Notes: generated by a model from the sequence alone, not told the origin. Positions 35,131 through 44,728 are shown, counted from the stretch's first letter. The stretch: DNA of 64,000 bases from CAVRIA01 sp963721115 (GCA_963721115.1 CAVRIA010000001.1:34489-98488); one strand, 5' to 3'. Made by a program: numbers and translations.

Positions 35131-35186
35131 TTTATGGCTCAAGCTCGAGTTCGAGGTCGCGGTTGACGGGCTGCTGGGCAAAACCA

Positions 35187-36179
35187 TTACCACCCGCGCA
35201 GGTCTACCGGCCAGGCCTCGATCACCTGATCGCCGGAGAGGACGTGCAGGCGCTCGTGGTAGGCCACGGTCGGGTCGATGTGGGCGGGAACGACGCGGAT
35301 CTTGTCGCCGACGCGTACGGTCTCGGGGCTGGAGAAGGTCAGATGCTCGTCGGAGCAGAACCACACCGTTCCTCCGGGAACGGTCGGGTTGCCGTGATCC
35401 ATACCGAGGGACTTGAGGCCGCAGTCCGCCACCGCGTGAGCCGCCGACACGGAGATGACCGTCGACCAGACCCACAGGGCCTGCACGAAAGGCAGCTCGA
35501 GCTTTGCGTACGCGGTGTCCATGAGCGCGTACGATCCCGCCTGGATCTCGGTCGCCCAGCCGTTGATGTCGTAGGTTCCCGTGCCTCCGGCGGAGACGAC
35601 GTCGCCGCCGACGTCGCGGTGGGCGGCCAGGAGCAGGTCCATCGCCTGCGCGGTGAGACTGACCCGCGCGTCGCGCTCGGGCAGGCCGACGGCGTGCCCC
35701 TCGTAGCCCATCACGCCGCGCACGCCGAGGCCGTGCCGCCGGGCGAAGTCGGCCAGGCGCCCGGCGGCGGCGGGATCGCAGCCGCAGCGCGGCAGGCCGA
35801 CGTTGACGTCGATCAGAACCTCGCGCACGGCGCCGCCGGCGTTGGCCGCCGCCGCGATCGTCTCCTCGGAGTCCACCGCGACCGTCACCCGGGCCTCGAG
35901 CGGAGCCAGGCGCCGCGCATCGAGCGTCTCGTTGGCGAGCAGCAGATCGCCCGCGAGCCCCGCCTGCGCCATGCCAGCCATCTCCCGCACGGTGGCGCAG
36001 CAGAAGGCGCGATGGCCGTGTGCCGCCTGCCGCTTCGCCAGCTCGGTGCACTTGTGCGCCTTGATGTGCGGCCGCAGCCGCGCGCCGGGCAAGGCCGCGG
36101 ACATGGCGCCCAGATTGTGTTCGAGGGCGGCCGAGTCGACGATCAGGGCCGGGGTCGTCAGGTCGTGAACCGAGATCAT
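35187..36179 (-). CDS. D-threonine aldolase / D-serine dehydratase-like PLP enzyme
   Basis: 330 residues of the alanine-racemase-fold group III. N-terminal DLTTPALIVDSAALEHNL, PLP-lysine motif LRPHIKAHK (~residues 36-43), GGTGTYDINGW (phosphate loop) and the metal-binding tail WFCSDEHLTF, characteristic of D-threonine aldolase and DSD-type D-serine dehydratases (divalent metal near the C-terminus). Cleaves or dehydrates beta-hydroxy-D-amino acids. Start ATG 36179; upstream in-frame codons run into a TTG repeat. Its neighbour at 37241 is a D-aminoacylase-like enzyme, suggesting D-amino acid use. Confidence 0.85.
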   Translation of the reverse strand: MISVHDLTTPALIVDSAALEHNLGAMSAALPGARLRPHIKAHKCTELAKRQAAHGHRAFCCATVREMAGMAQAGLAGDLLLANETLDARRLAPLEARVTVAVDSEETIAAAANAGGAVREVLIDVNVGLPRCGCDPAAAGRLADFARRHGLGVRGVMGYEGHAVGLPERDARVSLTAQAMDLLLAAHRDVGGDVVSAGGTGTYDINGWATEIQAGSYALMDTAYAKLELPFVQALWVWSTVISVSAAHAVADCGLKSLGMDHGNPTVPGGTVWFCSDEHLTFSSPETVRVGDKIRVVPAHIDPTVAYHERLHVLSGDQVIEAWPVDLRGW

Positions 36180-36185
36180 CCCAAA

Positions 36186-36330
36186 GGGCAGGTTGTTACG
36201 CTGTTGAGGTGTTAGGCTGTTGGGTTTGAAAAAATGGCTCTTCTCCAAAGCGTGTGGGGATTCGATGGCGCCGGCCTGCATGGTTTGCAGAAGACCCAAC
36301 AACGAGCAACCAACACCAATTCGAGAGCTC
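36186..36330. repeat. TTG/CAA-rich inverted intergenic repeat
   Basis: Left arm of GTTGTTACGCTGTTGAGGTG type at 36189-36225, right arm CCCAACAACGAGCAACC at about 36296-36315, enclosing ~70 bases. Sits between the aldolase and HugZ-like genes and likely ends their transcripts as a structured RNA. Confidence 0.55.
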
Positions 36331-36335
36331 GCAGC

Positions 36336-37145
36336 TCATGCGGCGCCGACGGCGAGTCGCGCCCGGGCGTCCGCGACCATCTCGACGAGAACCTGGCGCG
36401 CCTCGGTCGGCGTGCGGGCCTGGCGCGGGAAGTTGATGCGCAGGCCCTGCAGGCGGTCTTCGCTGCGGGCGCGGACCCGGAACCCCATGCGGTCGACGCC
36501 GGTCATGGTCGCCTCCTCCGCCTCGACGCCCGCGAAGGCGCGGCAGTAGAGCAGCAGCGCCTCGGCGTGATCGGCGTTCATGTGGCGGAGGATTCCCGGC
36601 GCGCTCTCGGCCAGCGGGTCGGGCTCCGCTTCGAGGTAGTCGCCGGCCTCGACCCAGCCCATCGCGCCGAAGCCGGCCACGTAGTAGAGGTCCGCGACCT
36701 CCATGCGGTAGAACGCGAAGTCGTCGAAGTCGACCCAGTAGCGGGCGTTCTCGTGGCGGGCGAGGTAGTCCTGCCGCGCCGCGGCGACCTCGCCGTCCGC
36801 GACGCGCGCCACCGTGCCGACGAGGGTCACGCGGGCCCCGGCGAGCGGGTCCTCCGTCCACCCCGGCTGCGTCGCCAGCAGGGAGGCGCGCGGATCCGCG
36901 GCCAGGTTCTGGGTGTGCATCGCCATGCTGCTGATCAGCAGGGTCGGGCGCCCGCTCGGGTCGACGCCGTAGGGCGCGACCGATCCGAAGGGGTGTCCGG
37001 CGACCTTGCGCGACTGGGTGGAGAGCGTACCGGTGCGTCCCAGGTGGATCAGCGTGCGCGCCCGTTCGGCAAAGCTCGGCTCCGGCACCGCCGGGTCCTG
37101 GGAGACGCCGCCGCCCGCGTGCCGGTTCGATTCGGGATTCGTCAT
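36336..37145 (-). CDS. HugZ-like heme-degrading / pyridoxamine-phosphate-oxidase-fold protein
   Basis: 269 residues. N-terminal split-barrel domain (ARTLIHLGRTGTLSTQS, FGSVAPYGVDPSGRPTLLIS, SMAMHTQNLAADPRASLLAT), followed by a DUF2470 domain beginning ILRHMNADHAEALLLYCRAFAG. This two-domain architecture is that of HugZ-type heme oxygenases and related flavin-binding proteins; heme degradation versus flavin/F420 chemistry cannot be separated from sequence alone. ATG 37145 chosen; the longer frame to 37181 lacks a ribosome site. Divergent from the deacylase gene at 37241. Confidence 0.78.
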   Translation of the reverse strand: MTNPESNRHAGGGVSQDPAVPEPSFAERARTLIHLGRTGTLSTQSRKVAGHPFGSVAPYGVDPSGRPTLLISSMAMHTQNLAADPRASLLATQPGWTEDPLAGARVTLVGTVARVADGEVAAARQDYLARHENARYWVDFDDFAFYRMEVADLYYVAGFGAMGWVEAGDYLEAEPDPLAESAPGILRHMNADHAEALLLYCRAFAGVEAEEATMTGVDRMGFRVRARSEDRLQGLRINFPRQARTPTEARQVLVEMVADARARLAVGAA

Positions 37146-37240
37146 GCGTCCAGCATACTCCACCGGCTGCGCACGGGCCACGCGTGCACCGGTAGCCTCG
37201 GCCGCGCTCGAATTGTAGGGTGGCGGCCGAGGAGGACGAC

Positions 37241-38869
37241 ATGGGTTGTGATCTGAAGCTTCAGGGAGGGCAGGTCATCGACGGCTCGGGCGACGCGGCG
37301 GTGCGCGCCGACGTGGCGGTCGAGAACGGGGTGATCTCCGCGATCGGGGATCTGTCCGACCTGGAAGCCGGCGAGACCATCGACTGCGCGGGCAAGACGA
37401 TCACGCCGGGGTTCATCGACATCCACTCGCACTCCGACTGGCTCCTGCCCGGCGCCGATCACGGCGCACTGATCGAGCCCTTCGTGCGCCAGGGCATGAC
37501 CACCCTGGTGGGCGGCAACTGCGGCTTCAGCCCGGCGCCGATCACCGGCGTCAACCGCGACGCCGCCCAGGAGGCGAGCCGGCTGATCATCGACGACGGC
37601 ATCGACCTGCGCTGGGAGACGATGGCGGAGTTCCTCGACGCACTGCAGGGCGGCGGCGTGTCCCTGAACATTGCCCAGCTGGTCGGCCACGGGACGGTGC
37701 GCGCCGGCGTCACCGGGGCGCTCAACATGGCGGCGCCGAGCGCCGACGAGCTCAAGGAGATGGAGCGGCTGACGCGCCAGAGCCTGGACGCCGGCTGCAT
37801 CGGCGTCAGCACCGGCCTCGGCTACCCGCCCGGCATCTTCGCCCAGGAGGAGGAGCTGGCGGAGTTCGCCCGTTGGGCCGCCGGCGCGGACAAGATCTTC
37901 ACGTCTCACCTGAAGGCCTACAGCTGGCTGAGCCCGGTCTTCACCACCGATCCCACCCAGGAGTTCCACAACCTGGCCGCGATCAACGAGATCCTGCGGG
38001 TCGGCAAGGCGGCGCGCGCCCGCACCCAGATCAGCCACCTCATCTTCGTCGGGCAAGCCACTTGGCCGAGCTGCGGCGACGCCATCCGGCTCATCGAGGA
38101 GGCCCGCGCCGACGGCCTCGACGTCGCCTTCGACGCCTTTCCCTACACGGCGGGCAATACCACCGCGAGCGTGATCTTCCCGCCCTGGATGCTGCCGCGT
38201 CTGGAGGCGGTGCTCGAGGACGCGCAGGAGCGGCAGGACCTGCGCAACTTCGCCGACAGCGCCTTCGCCGCCCTCGGCTTCGGCCTCGCCGACATCCAGA
38301 TCATGAACGCCAACGCCCAGCGCTGGAACCCGTACAACGGCATGCGCGTCACGGAAGCGGCGGAGCGGGCGGGGATGGAACCGCTCGACTTCTACTGCCG
38401 CATGGTGATCGACAGCAATCGCAACGCCCGCGTGCTGATCCACAAGTACAGCGGCGACAAGGGCGAGGAGGACGCGTTGCGCGCCGTGCTGCGCCACCCG
38501 CTCTGCACGATCGAGACCGACACCTTCGTCACCGAGCGGGGGCACCAGAACCCCGCCAGCTACGGCACCTTCCCGCGCGTCCTCAGCACCTACGTGAAGG
38601 AGGGTCTGTTCCCTCTCTCCGAGGCCGTCTACAAGATGACCGGAGCGGCGGCGGAGCGGCTGAGCTGGACGGATCGCGGCTTCGTCCGCAAGGGCTGCGC
38701 GGCCGACCTCGTGGTGCTCGACCTGGCGCACCTGCAGGACAAGGCGACGTTCGAGAAGCCGGACCGGTTTCCGACCGGCATCGACCACGTGTTCATCAAC
38801 GGCCGCCACGTCCTCGACGGCGACCGCTACGACGCGGAGGCCAAGGCGGGACGAGTGATCCGCGGGTGA
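37241..38869 (+). CDS. N-acyl-D-amino-acid deacylase (amidohydrolase superfamily)
   Basis: 542 residues. Metal-binding motif GFIDIHSHSDW, then VGGNCGFSPAP (conserved Cys), VGHGTVRAGVTG, TSHLKAYSW, QISHLIF (His) and PLCTIETDTFV (catalytic acidic residue). The C-terminus GCAADLVVLDL is the usual composite-domain return. Releases D-amino acids from N-acyl forms in the cytoplasm. ATG 37241 follows GAGGAGG. With the D-threonine-aldolase-like gene it suggests a D-amino acid salvage group; the HugZ gene in between makes this provisional. Confidence 0.88.
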   Translation: MGCDLKLQGGQVIDGSGDAAVRADVAVENGVISAIGDLSDLEAGETIDCAGKTITPGFIDIHSHSDWLLPGADHGALIEPFVRQGMTTLVGGNCGFSPAPITGVNRDAAQEASRLIIDDGIDLRWETMAEFLDALQGGGVSLNIAQLVGHGTVRAGVTGALNMAAPSADELKEMERLTRQSLDAGCIGVSTGLGYPPGIFAQEEELAEFARWAAGADKIFTSHLKAYSWLSPVFTTDPTQEFHNLAAINEILRVGKAARARTQISHLIFVGQATWPSCGDAIRLIEEARADGLDVAFDAFPYTAGNTTASVIFPPWMLPRLEAVLEDAQERQDLRNFADSAFAALGFGLADIQIMNANAQRWNPYNGMRVTEAAERAGMEPLDFYCRMVIDSNRNARVLIHKYSGDKGEEDALRAVLRHPLCTIETDTFVTERGHQNPASYGTFPRVLSTYVKEGLFPLSEAVYKMTGAAAERLSWTDRGFVRKGCAADLVVLDLAHLQDKATFEKPDRFPTGIDHVFINGRHVLDGDRYDAEAKAGRVIRG

Positions 38870-38943
38870 GGCGCCGGCGCGAACGGCGTCCGCCGCCGAA
38901 CGACGCCCGTCGTGATAGTCTCGGACACGGGAGGATTGGTTCG

Positions 38944-39303
38944 ATGAAGGGATCGGTGGGCTACGGATGGCTTGCCGAAGCGCTGGCGCTCTGCGCGCTC
39001 CTGTTCTTCGGCGGTTTTGCGGGCGGCTCGGGGTGCGGGGACTGCGATCTGAAGATCACGACGGCGAGCCTGCCGGACGGGACGGTCGGGGTGGACTACC
39101 GGACCAACATCGACTCCGACTGCGGCGGCGACAGCTGGGCCGTGGTCGAGGGCAACCTGCCACCGGGGATCGGCCTGATGAGCGACGGCGACCTGCGCGG
39201 CACGCCGCTGCTCGAAGGGGTGTTTACCTTCACGGTCGGCGTGCACGACTACGGCAGCGGCCAGAACGCCTTCAAGGGCTTCCTGCTGACGGTGAACGAA
39301 TAG
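38944..39303 (+). CDS. Small exported protein with a single putative-Ig (He_PIG) domain
   Basis: 119 residues. Signal peptide or membrane anchor WLAEALALCALLFFGGFAGG followed by CGDC, possibly a lipoprotein. The mature part is one He_PIG-like beta domain: LPDGTVGVDY, NLPPGIGLMSDGDLRGTP, GVFTFTVGVHDYG. In multi-domain proteins such units are repeated; a single one alone is small. Starts 74 bases after the deacylase. Confidence 0.7.
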   Translation: MKGSVGYGWLAEALALCALLFFGGFAGGSGCGDCDLKITTASLPDGTVGVDYRTNIDSDCGGDSWAVVEGNLPPGIGLMSDGDLRGTPLLEGVFTFTVGVHDYGSGQNAFKGFLLTVNE

Positions 39304-39318
39304 GAAGGTTGTTATTGT

Positions 39319-39510
39319 CGCCCCCGGGCTGCGCCGGATCATTCGAGCTGAGAAACACACGGACTTCCGGAACAGGCTGAGGCTCAGGCTCGGGCGAGGG
39401 CTGAGGACGGTGCGCGCTTCGCGCGGTCTTTGGGATCGATCCCCAGCCTCAGCCCGAGCCCCAGCCTTTGCCTACGAACCCGGGCACAGCCCGGGCGAGT
39501 TTCAGGCTAG
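39319..39510. repeat. Family-2 palindromic repeat, copy 1
   Basis: ~192 bases. Edge GCCCCCGGGCTGCGCCGGAT; AGGCTGAGGCTCAGGCTCGG arm and its partner AGCCTCAGCCCGAG form a hairpin around GCGCGCTTCGCGCGG. Three other copies: 44799-44997, 45443-45632 (reverse) and 51300-51372 (partial). Confidence 0.85.
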
Positions 39511-39552
39511 GTTGCTGGTTGTTGGCTGTTGGTGAGGAACGGCGAAGCGCGG

Positions 39553-40722
39553 TCACCGGTCCGCTCTCTTCTCGTCGACGTCATACAGCCTCCGCCAGTT
39601 GTCCCACAGGATCTTGCGCTTGGAGTCCTCGGACAGCGGCAGGCGCAGGAAGCAGTCGACCGCGCCCGGGTACTTCGAGTCGGCGTGCGGGTAGTCGGTC
39701 GAGAAGACCAGGTTGTCGTCGCCGAAGCGCTCGACGTACTGGTGCACCGGCTCCTCGTCCGCCTCGACGGACAGGAAGCAGTTGCTGAGGAAATACTCCG
39801 ACGGCTTCTTGCGCAGATCGGGCGCCTCGTGGCGGCCGAGCCACTCGTAGTGCTCGTCGAGGCGGTAGAACAGCCACGGGGCCCACGAGCAGTTGCCCTC
39901 CAGGAGGGCGACGCGCAGGCGCGGGAAGCGCTCCAGGACGCCGCCCGCGGTCAGGCTGACGGCGGCGGTCATGATGCCCAGCGGCTGGCTGAAGGTGTGC
40001 CACATCATCAGCTTGTCGAAGATCTCGAGAGAGAAGTCGGGCTTGAGGTAGTTCTGACCGCCGCCGTGGAAGGCGACCGGGACGTTCAGCCGCTCGCATT
40101 CCGCCCACAGCGGATCGTACGCGGGGTGGTGCCACGGACGCCGGTTCACCGCTCCGGGGGAGAGGAAGACGGCTTTGAAGCCGAGCTGCTCGACGCAGCG
40201 GCGGGTCTCGGCCACCGCCGACGGCACGTCGTGCGGGGCGACCATGCCGGCGCCGAAGAAGCGGTCCGGCTCGGCGCGGCAGAAGTCGTTCAGCCAATCG
40301 TTGTAAGCGCGGGCGATGGCGGCGGCGAGCTCCGGCTCGAGCCCGTCGGCGCCGAGCATCTGCGGCGTGTCGAGGCCGAGGACGAAGAGCCCGCGGGTCG
40401 GAAAGAGCACGGCCAGGTCCAGCCCTTCGTTGGCCATGGCGTCCGCCTGCGACGCCGGGTCCCAGCCGCGCTTCTCCGACTCCGCGTAGGCGCTCTCGTA
40501 GTCGTCCCGCCAGGCGCCGCCGGAAGCCGGGTTCACCGGTCGCGCCGCGCCGAGGCGCAGCATGACGTGCGACTTGACCTTGACGCGCATGTCGCGGCGC
40601 ATCTCCGTGAGCCCGACCGGCGCGACGTGCCGGTACGCCGGGTCGATGTAGCGCTGCCACAGGTCGGGCGGCTCGAAGATGTGCATGTCGGAGTCCGCGA
40701 CCTTGAAGCCGTTCTTCGCCAT
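39553..40722 (-). CDS. Amidohydrolase 2-family metal-dependent hydrolase
   Basis: 389 residues, TIM-barrel amidohydrolase of the ACMSD/amidohydrolase-2 group: VADSDMHIFEPPDLWQRYID (metal His), VPVAFHGGGQNYLK (His), VALLEGNCSWAPWLFYRLDE and VFSTDYPHADSKYPG (catalytic Asp and His). Decarboxylases and hydrolases of cyclic carbonyl compounds fall here. ATG 40722 selected; no strong ribosome site is visible. Substrate unknown. Confidence 0.83.
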   Translation of the reverse strand: MAKNGFKVADSDMHIFEPPDLWQRYIDPAYRHVAPVGLTEMRRDMRVKVKSHVMLRLGAARPVNPASGGAWRDDYESAYAESEKRGWDPASQADAMANEGLDLAVLFPTRGLFVLGLDTPQMLGADGLEPELAAAIARAYNDWLNDFCRAEPDRFFGAGMVAPHDVPSAVAETRRCVEQLGFKAVFLSPGAVNRRPWHHPAYDPLWAECERLNVPVAFHGGGQNYLKPDFSLEIFDKLMMWHTFSQPLGIMTAAVSLTAGGVLERFPRLRVALLEGNCSWAPWLFYRLDEHYEWLGRHEAPDLRKKPSEYFLSNCFLSVEADEEPVHQYVERFGDDNLVFSTDYPHADSKYPGAVDCFLRLPLSEDSKRKILWDNWRRLYDVDEKRADR

Positions 40723-41017
40723 GACGCTACCTCCCATCCCGCCCGGCGAGAGGTGACCGCGCGCGGATTGATCTGCGCCATCGCTGCGTCTTCCTCCCGG
40801 GCTCACGATCGGCGAAACAACCGACTGCGTACCACGAGCCGCCGGGAGAAGGCGAGAGCGCGGGGCGGTTGCGTCGAGTCGGAGCGCCTACGGCCCGCGG
40901 CGGCGGAACCGCTGCTCGTCGATTCGCCATCCGGATTCCGCGTCCCCGCCCCCACCCGCGACACGGTCGCGACCGGGATCTCTGTTTCGCGCCCGGTTTG
41001 GGGAGTACAATGATCAC

Positions 41018-41503
41018 ATGAAAATATTCGCCCTCTTGGTCGGCTCACTCCTCCTCGCCCTGCCGGCACTTGCTCAGACTCCCACCGGTTCCAGCACCCC
41101 CGCCAGCGATGCCGGCTTCGGAGAACGCTTCCGGCAGGCGGATACGAACGGCGACGGCAGCCTCAGCCCGGAGGAGGCGCGCAAGGCCAACTTCCGGTTC
41201 TCGCGCGACTTCAATGACGTCGACCGCGACCACAACGGTGCGGTGACGCTGTTCGAGCTCGGCGAGGCGCTGCAGGCCTATGTCGGGACCTGGGGCTCCG
41301 CCGACACGAATCACGACGGCAAGGTGAGCGAGGAAGAAGCCCGAAAGGCGAGCCCGGCGCTGGGGAGCGTCTTCTTCCACGCCGACTACGACCACGACGG
41401 AGTCGTCAGCCGGGAGGAGTACGAGACCTACACGCGCCGCCAGCTCTACGGCAACGTCGACATGCCCTACGTCGTTCCCAACATCATCGACAAGCGATTC
41501 TGA
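41018..41503 (+). CDS. Secreted EF-hand calcium-binding protein
   Basis: 161 residues. Signal peptide (FALLVGSLLLALPALAQ). Four EF-hand loops: DTNGDGSLSPEE, DVDRDHNGAVTLFE, DTNHDGKVSEEE and DYDHDGVVSREE, each with the D-x-[DN]-x-[DN]G pattern or close to it. Likely periplasmic Ca2+ binder or sensor. A TACAAT box at 41006-41011 lies only seven bases before the ATG, so any promoter must act with a very short leader or be elsewhere. Confidence 0.85.
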   Translation: MKIFALLVGSLLLALPALAQTPTGSSTPASDAGFGERFRQADTNGDGSLSPEEARKANFRFSRDFNDVDRDHNGAVTLFELGEALQAYVGTWGSADTNHDGKVSEEEARKASPALGSVFFHADYDHDGVVSREEYETYTRRQLYGNVDMPYVVPNIIDKRF

Positions 41504-41633
41504 CCCGCCCGGGCGGAGCTCGAAAATCGACAGCCTCTCCTCACCCGCGGGCTGCGTGGCCCGCGCCGCCCTTCTCGTGTATGTAGGGTGCGCCGCGCGC
41601 CGGGCGTGGCTCTCGAACACGCAGGAGGAATGA

Positions 41634-42488
41634 ATGAGGAAGAAGATTTCGTCGGGCGGGGTGCCGGGATTCGCGAAACGAGGGGGCTCGATCGCGGTGG
41701 CGGCCTGCGTGCTTTCTCTTTTCGGCGTGGCGCGCCCGAGCGGCGCGGCCGAGGCGACTCCGAAGGCGAAGTCCGCCGCGCTGCGGGTCGGCATCTCCAC
41801 CGAGTACCCGCCCGTGGCATTCAAGCAGAAGGGGAAGATCGAGGGCATCGAGGCCGACTTCGCGCGCCAGCTGCCGAAGGAGCTCGGTACCGAGGTCACC
41901 ATCGTCGAGGTGCCGTGGAACGACCTCATTCCGGCGCTGCTGGACCACCGCATCGACGTGATCATGGCCGGCATGTCGATCACCCAGGAGCGCCGAAAGC
42001 TCGTCGACTTCACCGACCCCTACATGCAGGTCGGACAGATGGCCGTGATCCGCAAGGACGACATCTCGCGCCTGCACGATCCGGCCGTGATCGACGCCAA
42101 GACGTCGCGCGTCGGCTTCCAGAAGGACACCACCGGTGAGCTGTTCGCGCGCGAGAACCTGAAGAACGCCCAGCTCGTGGGCTTCGACTCGATCGACGCG
42201 GGGATCGCGGCGCTGCGCGCCAAGAAGATCGACTACTTCATCCACGACGCGCCGACCATCTGGCGGCTCACCGGCGGCTTCGGCCCCGAGAACGCCGACC
42301 TGATGGGCCTCTATCGCCCGCTGACGATCGAGCACCTCGCCTGGGCCGTGCGCAAGGACGACGGGTCGCTGCGCGACAGCCTGAACCAGGTGTTGGAGAA
42401 CTGGGGGCGCGACGGCTTTCTCGAGTCCGTCCTCGACAAGTGGCTCAAGGTCCGCAAGGTGACGCTGGAGGTTCGGCCCTCGCGCTGA
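41634..42488 (+). CDS. Periplasmic solute-binding protein, amino-acid (SBP_bac_3) type
   Basis: 284 residues. Signal peptide (SIAVAACVLSLFGVARPSGA), then ALRVGISTEYPPVAFKQKGKIEG (ligand entry motif), IEADFARQLPKELG, LDHRIDVIMAGMSITQERRKLVDFTDPYM and FQKDTTGELFA, and ends LEVRPSR. This is the polar amino-acid ABC-transporter binding protein fold (HisJ/GlnH). ATG follows CAGGAGGAATGA. No permease or ATPase gene is adjacent, so it is an orphan binding protein or a lytic-transglycosylase-free sensor. A convergent gene follows after a hairpin repeat. Confidence 0.88.
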   Translation: MRKKISSGGVPGFAKRGGSIAVAACVLSLFGVARPSGAAEATPKAKSAALRVGISTEYPPVAFKQKGKIEGIEADFARQLPKELGTEVTIVEVPWNDLIPALLDHRIDVIMAGMSITQERRKLVDFTDPYMQVGQMAVIRKDDISRLHDPAVIDAKTSRVGFQKDTTGELFARENLKNAQLVGFDSIDAGIAALRAKKIDYFIHDAPTIWRLTGGFGPENADLMGLYRPLTIEHLAWAVRKDDGSLRDSLNQVLENWGRDGFLESVLDKWLKVRKVTLEVRPSR

Positions 42489-42495
42489 CGGGCCG

Positions 42496-42560
42496 GGTCG
42501 TTGGGTTGTTGGTTGTCGAACATTGCTTGAAATTCAACAACCCAACAACCAACAACTCGC
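42496..42560. terminator. TTG/CAA hairpin between convergent genes
   Basis: Left arm GTTGGGTTGTTGGTTGTCGAA and right arm TTCAACAACCCAACAACCAA surround an ~11-base loop. It stands between the SBP stop (42488) and the hydrolase stop (42567), so it may terminate both transcripts. Same sequence type as the dispersed TTG-rich modules. Confidence 0.65.
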
Positions 42561-42566
42561 GTCTCA

Positions 42567-44728
42567 TCAGCGCTGCTCGACGTTGGGGACGTCGGTGAAG
42601 AAGCACGGGCCGTCGCAGAAGTTCTCGATCCGTCCGTCGGGCCGCAGGAAGGCGTCGATCTGTCGCTGCGCCGCGTCGAGACGCCGCACCGCCTCGTGCA
42701 CGCCGTTGTCGGAGGCGGGCGGCGTGTTGGTCAGCGGCGACGGCACGGCGTCGACGTCGTAGGGCACGAAGGCGGAGCCGTCGAAGGGGGCTTCCATTTC
42801 CGGCACCTCGAAGAGCGGCAGGACAGTCGGCGCGAGGTTGGGGATGCCCATGCTGCGCACCTGGATCTCGGTGGCGATGTTCGACACCTGCGAGTCGTAG
42901 ACGCCGACCTGGAGGAGCAGCTTCTTGGCCGGCGTACCGGGCAGCGGATCCCGCACGATGTGCGTCTCGTAGCCGTTCGGATCGGCGCGATCCCACACCT
43001 GCTGAATGAGCGAGTACCCCACCGCCTGGTCCAACTCGTCGGGATAGGACGCCTGCAGCAGCACCAGGAAGGTGCCGAAGTCGGTGCTGCGCTGCAGGAG
43101 CGTGCTGTAGTTGGAGGCGCCGACGCCGAGCACGCCGCGCACCGTGTCGGTCGAGAGAGCCATGTACGTCCCGCCCTCGATGCCCCCCTGGCTGATGCCG
43201 TAGAAGTACAGCTCCCGCGTGTCGATCAGCGGCTCGCCGTCGAGCTGAAAGGCGGGATCCGACACCAGGCCGTCGGGCGCCGTCATGAGGCGGCCGAGGA
43301 GCATGAAGTTCAGCATCGCCTGCTGGAGGCGGTCGGGCAGGGCGGGGAAGCCGGACAGATCCTTGATGAAGTTGAAGATGGTCGGCACGTCGCCGCCGAC
43401 ATGCCGATCCAGTCGGTCGCTCCGGCGACGAAGTCGTAGCGGTTGGTGAAGGCCTGCAGATGGCCGGCGGTGACCTCTCCCTCGCCGGTGCCGAGCAGCC
43501 CGTGCCCGTAGACGAAGGGCCGCGCCGGGTGTGCCTGGCCGCCCGCCACCGCAGAGCGCGGGATGGCGATGGTGAAGGGCGCGGTGGCGGTTCCGTTCTG
43601 CTGCGGCACGCCGTTCGCGTCGAGGTTGTAGTACGCCGGCGGCGTGGCGCTGGTCATGAAGAGCGGCACCGTGTAGGTGCCGCGCACGCGCCGGAAGATG
43701 TCGTCGCTGTAGTCGTCCTCCACCGAGGTGATGGTGAACGGCGGCGCGCCGGGGCCGTTGGCCGCCAGTCCCTGGTCGCGCAGGGACAGGGCGCGTCCGG
43801 TCAGGCTCTCGCTGCTCGCGGTGACGAAGTCCCAGGCGAGGATGAGATCGTTGCGCCCTACTCCTGCGGCGTCCAGGCGGGAGAAGATGTCCTCGAAGTG
43901 CTGCCGTCTCGCCTCGATGGCGCGCACCGGCGTCGGCAGCCCGTCGCGCAGGATCTGAAAGGCCCGACCGGCCTCGATCGGGAGGCCGCTCGGGTCGACG
44001 AGGCCGCGGATCGCGACGATGTAGCGCGTCGCCTCCTTCAGGCGCACTTGCGGGCGGATCAGGAACGCCTGCGTGGCGGGGCCGCTCGCCTGGGCGTCCA
44101 GCTCGGCGAAGTGCGGTACCCGCTCGCCGGTCTCGGCGTCGATGATCACCGTCGGGCTGTCGGCCTGCAGCGAGCGCGCCGGGTCGGTGATCGGGGGAAC
44201 GCCGGAGGCCTCCAGGTCCACGCCCTGTGGGAACAACGCCTCGATGATCGGGCCGGGGCTGAAGCCGTCGAGCGTGTTCAGCTCGGTCGGGTCGACGTGC
44301 ACACCGTCGACGTTGGCCGGCAGGGCGTCGCGCTCGAAGTTGACACGGTAGCCGGTCGCCGTCGTCGGGTCCGGCTTCAGGAAGACCGACGACGGGCAGG
44401 GCAACAAACATTTCTCCGGGATGAGGAAGTCACAGGTGGTGGTCTGCTCGTCGAGCGAACAGAGTGGCTCGCTCGCCCGCACCTCGGGATCGTCGCAGGT
44501 GAGCGGCGTCGCTGTCGGCGAGGGGGACGGGCTGGAGGTCGGGGTTTCGGTGGGGATCGCGGTCGCTGTCGGCACGGCTGTATCGGTCGGCGTGGCCGTT
44601 GCGGTGGCCGTGGCGGTCGGCGTTGGCGCGGGCTTGTCGTTGTCGTCTCCGCACGCGGCGGCGAACAGGAGAGCACCGATCGCGAGGGCGCGCACCAGCA
44701 CGGTCGAAAGGCGATTCTCGTCGAGCAT
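42567..44728 (-). pseudogene. Lipoprotein alpha/beta hydrolase with Thr/Pro linker, one frameshift
   Basis: Read together the two frames give ~720 codons. ATG 44728 starts a lipoprotein (LLFAAACGDD) with a Thr/Pro/Ala linker (TATATATPTDTAVPTATAIP) and then a large hydrolase domain: VYGHGLLG oxyanion loop and FYGISQGGIEGGTYMAL with the nucleophile Ser. At about 43391-43402 the frame breaks; one additional G within the GC-rich CGCCGCCGACAT (+ strand) would restore WIGMSGGDVPTIFNFIKDL. The C-terminal quarter ends CFFTDVPNVEQR. Resembles secreted lipase/PHB-depolymerase-like lipoproteins. May be a base-call error rather than a dead gene. Confidence 0.7.

Noticed and set aside
33487..36051. Extended esterase reading (854 codons)
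   Set aside because: The N-terminal extension runs antisense to the aldolase gene; the lipoprotein start at 35130 explains the gene fully.
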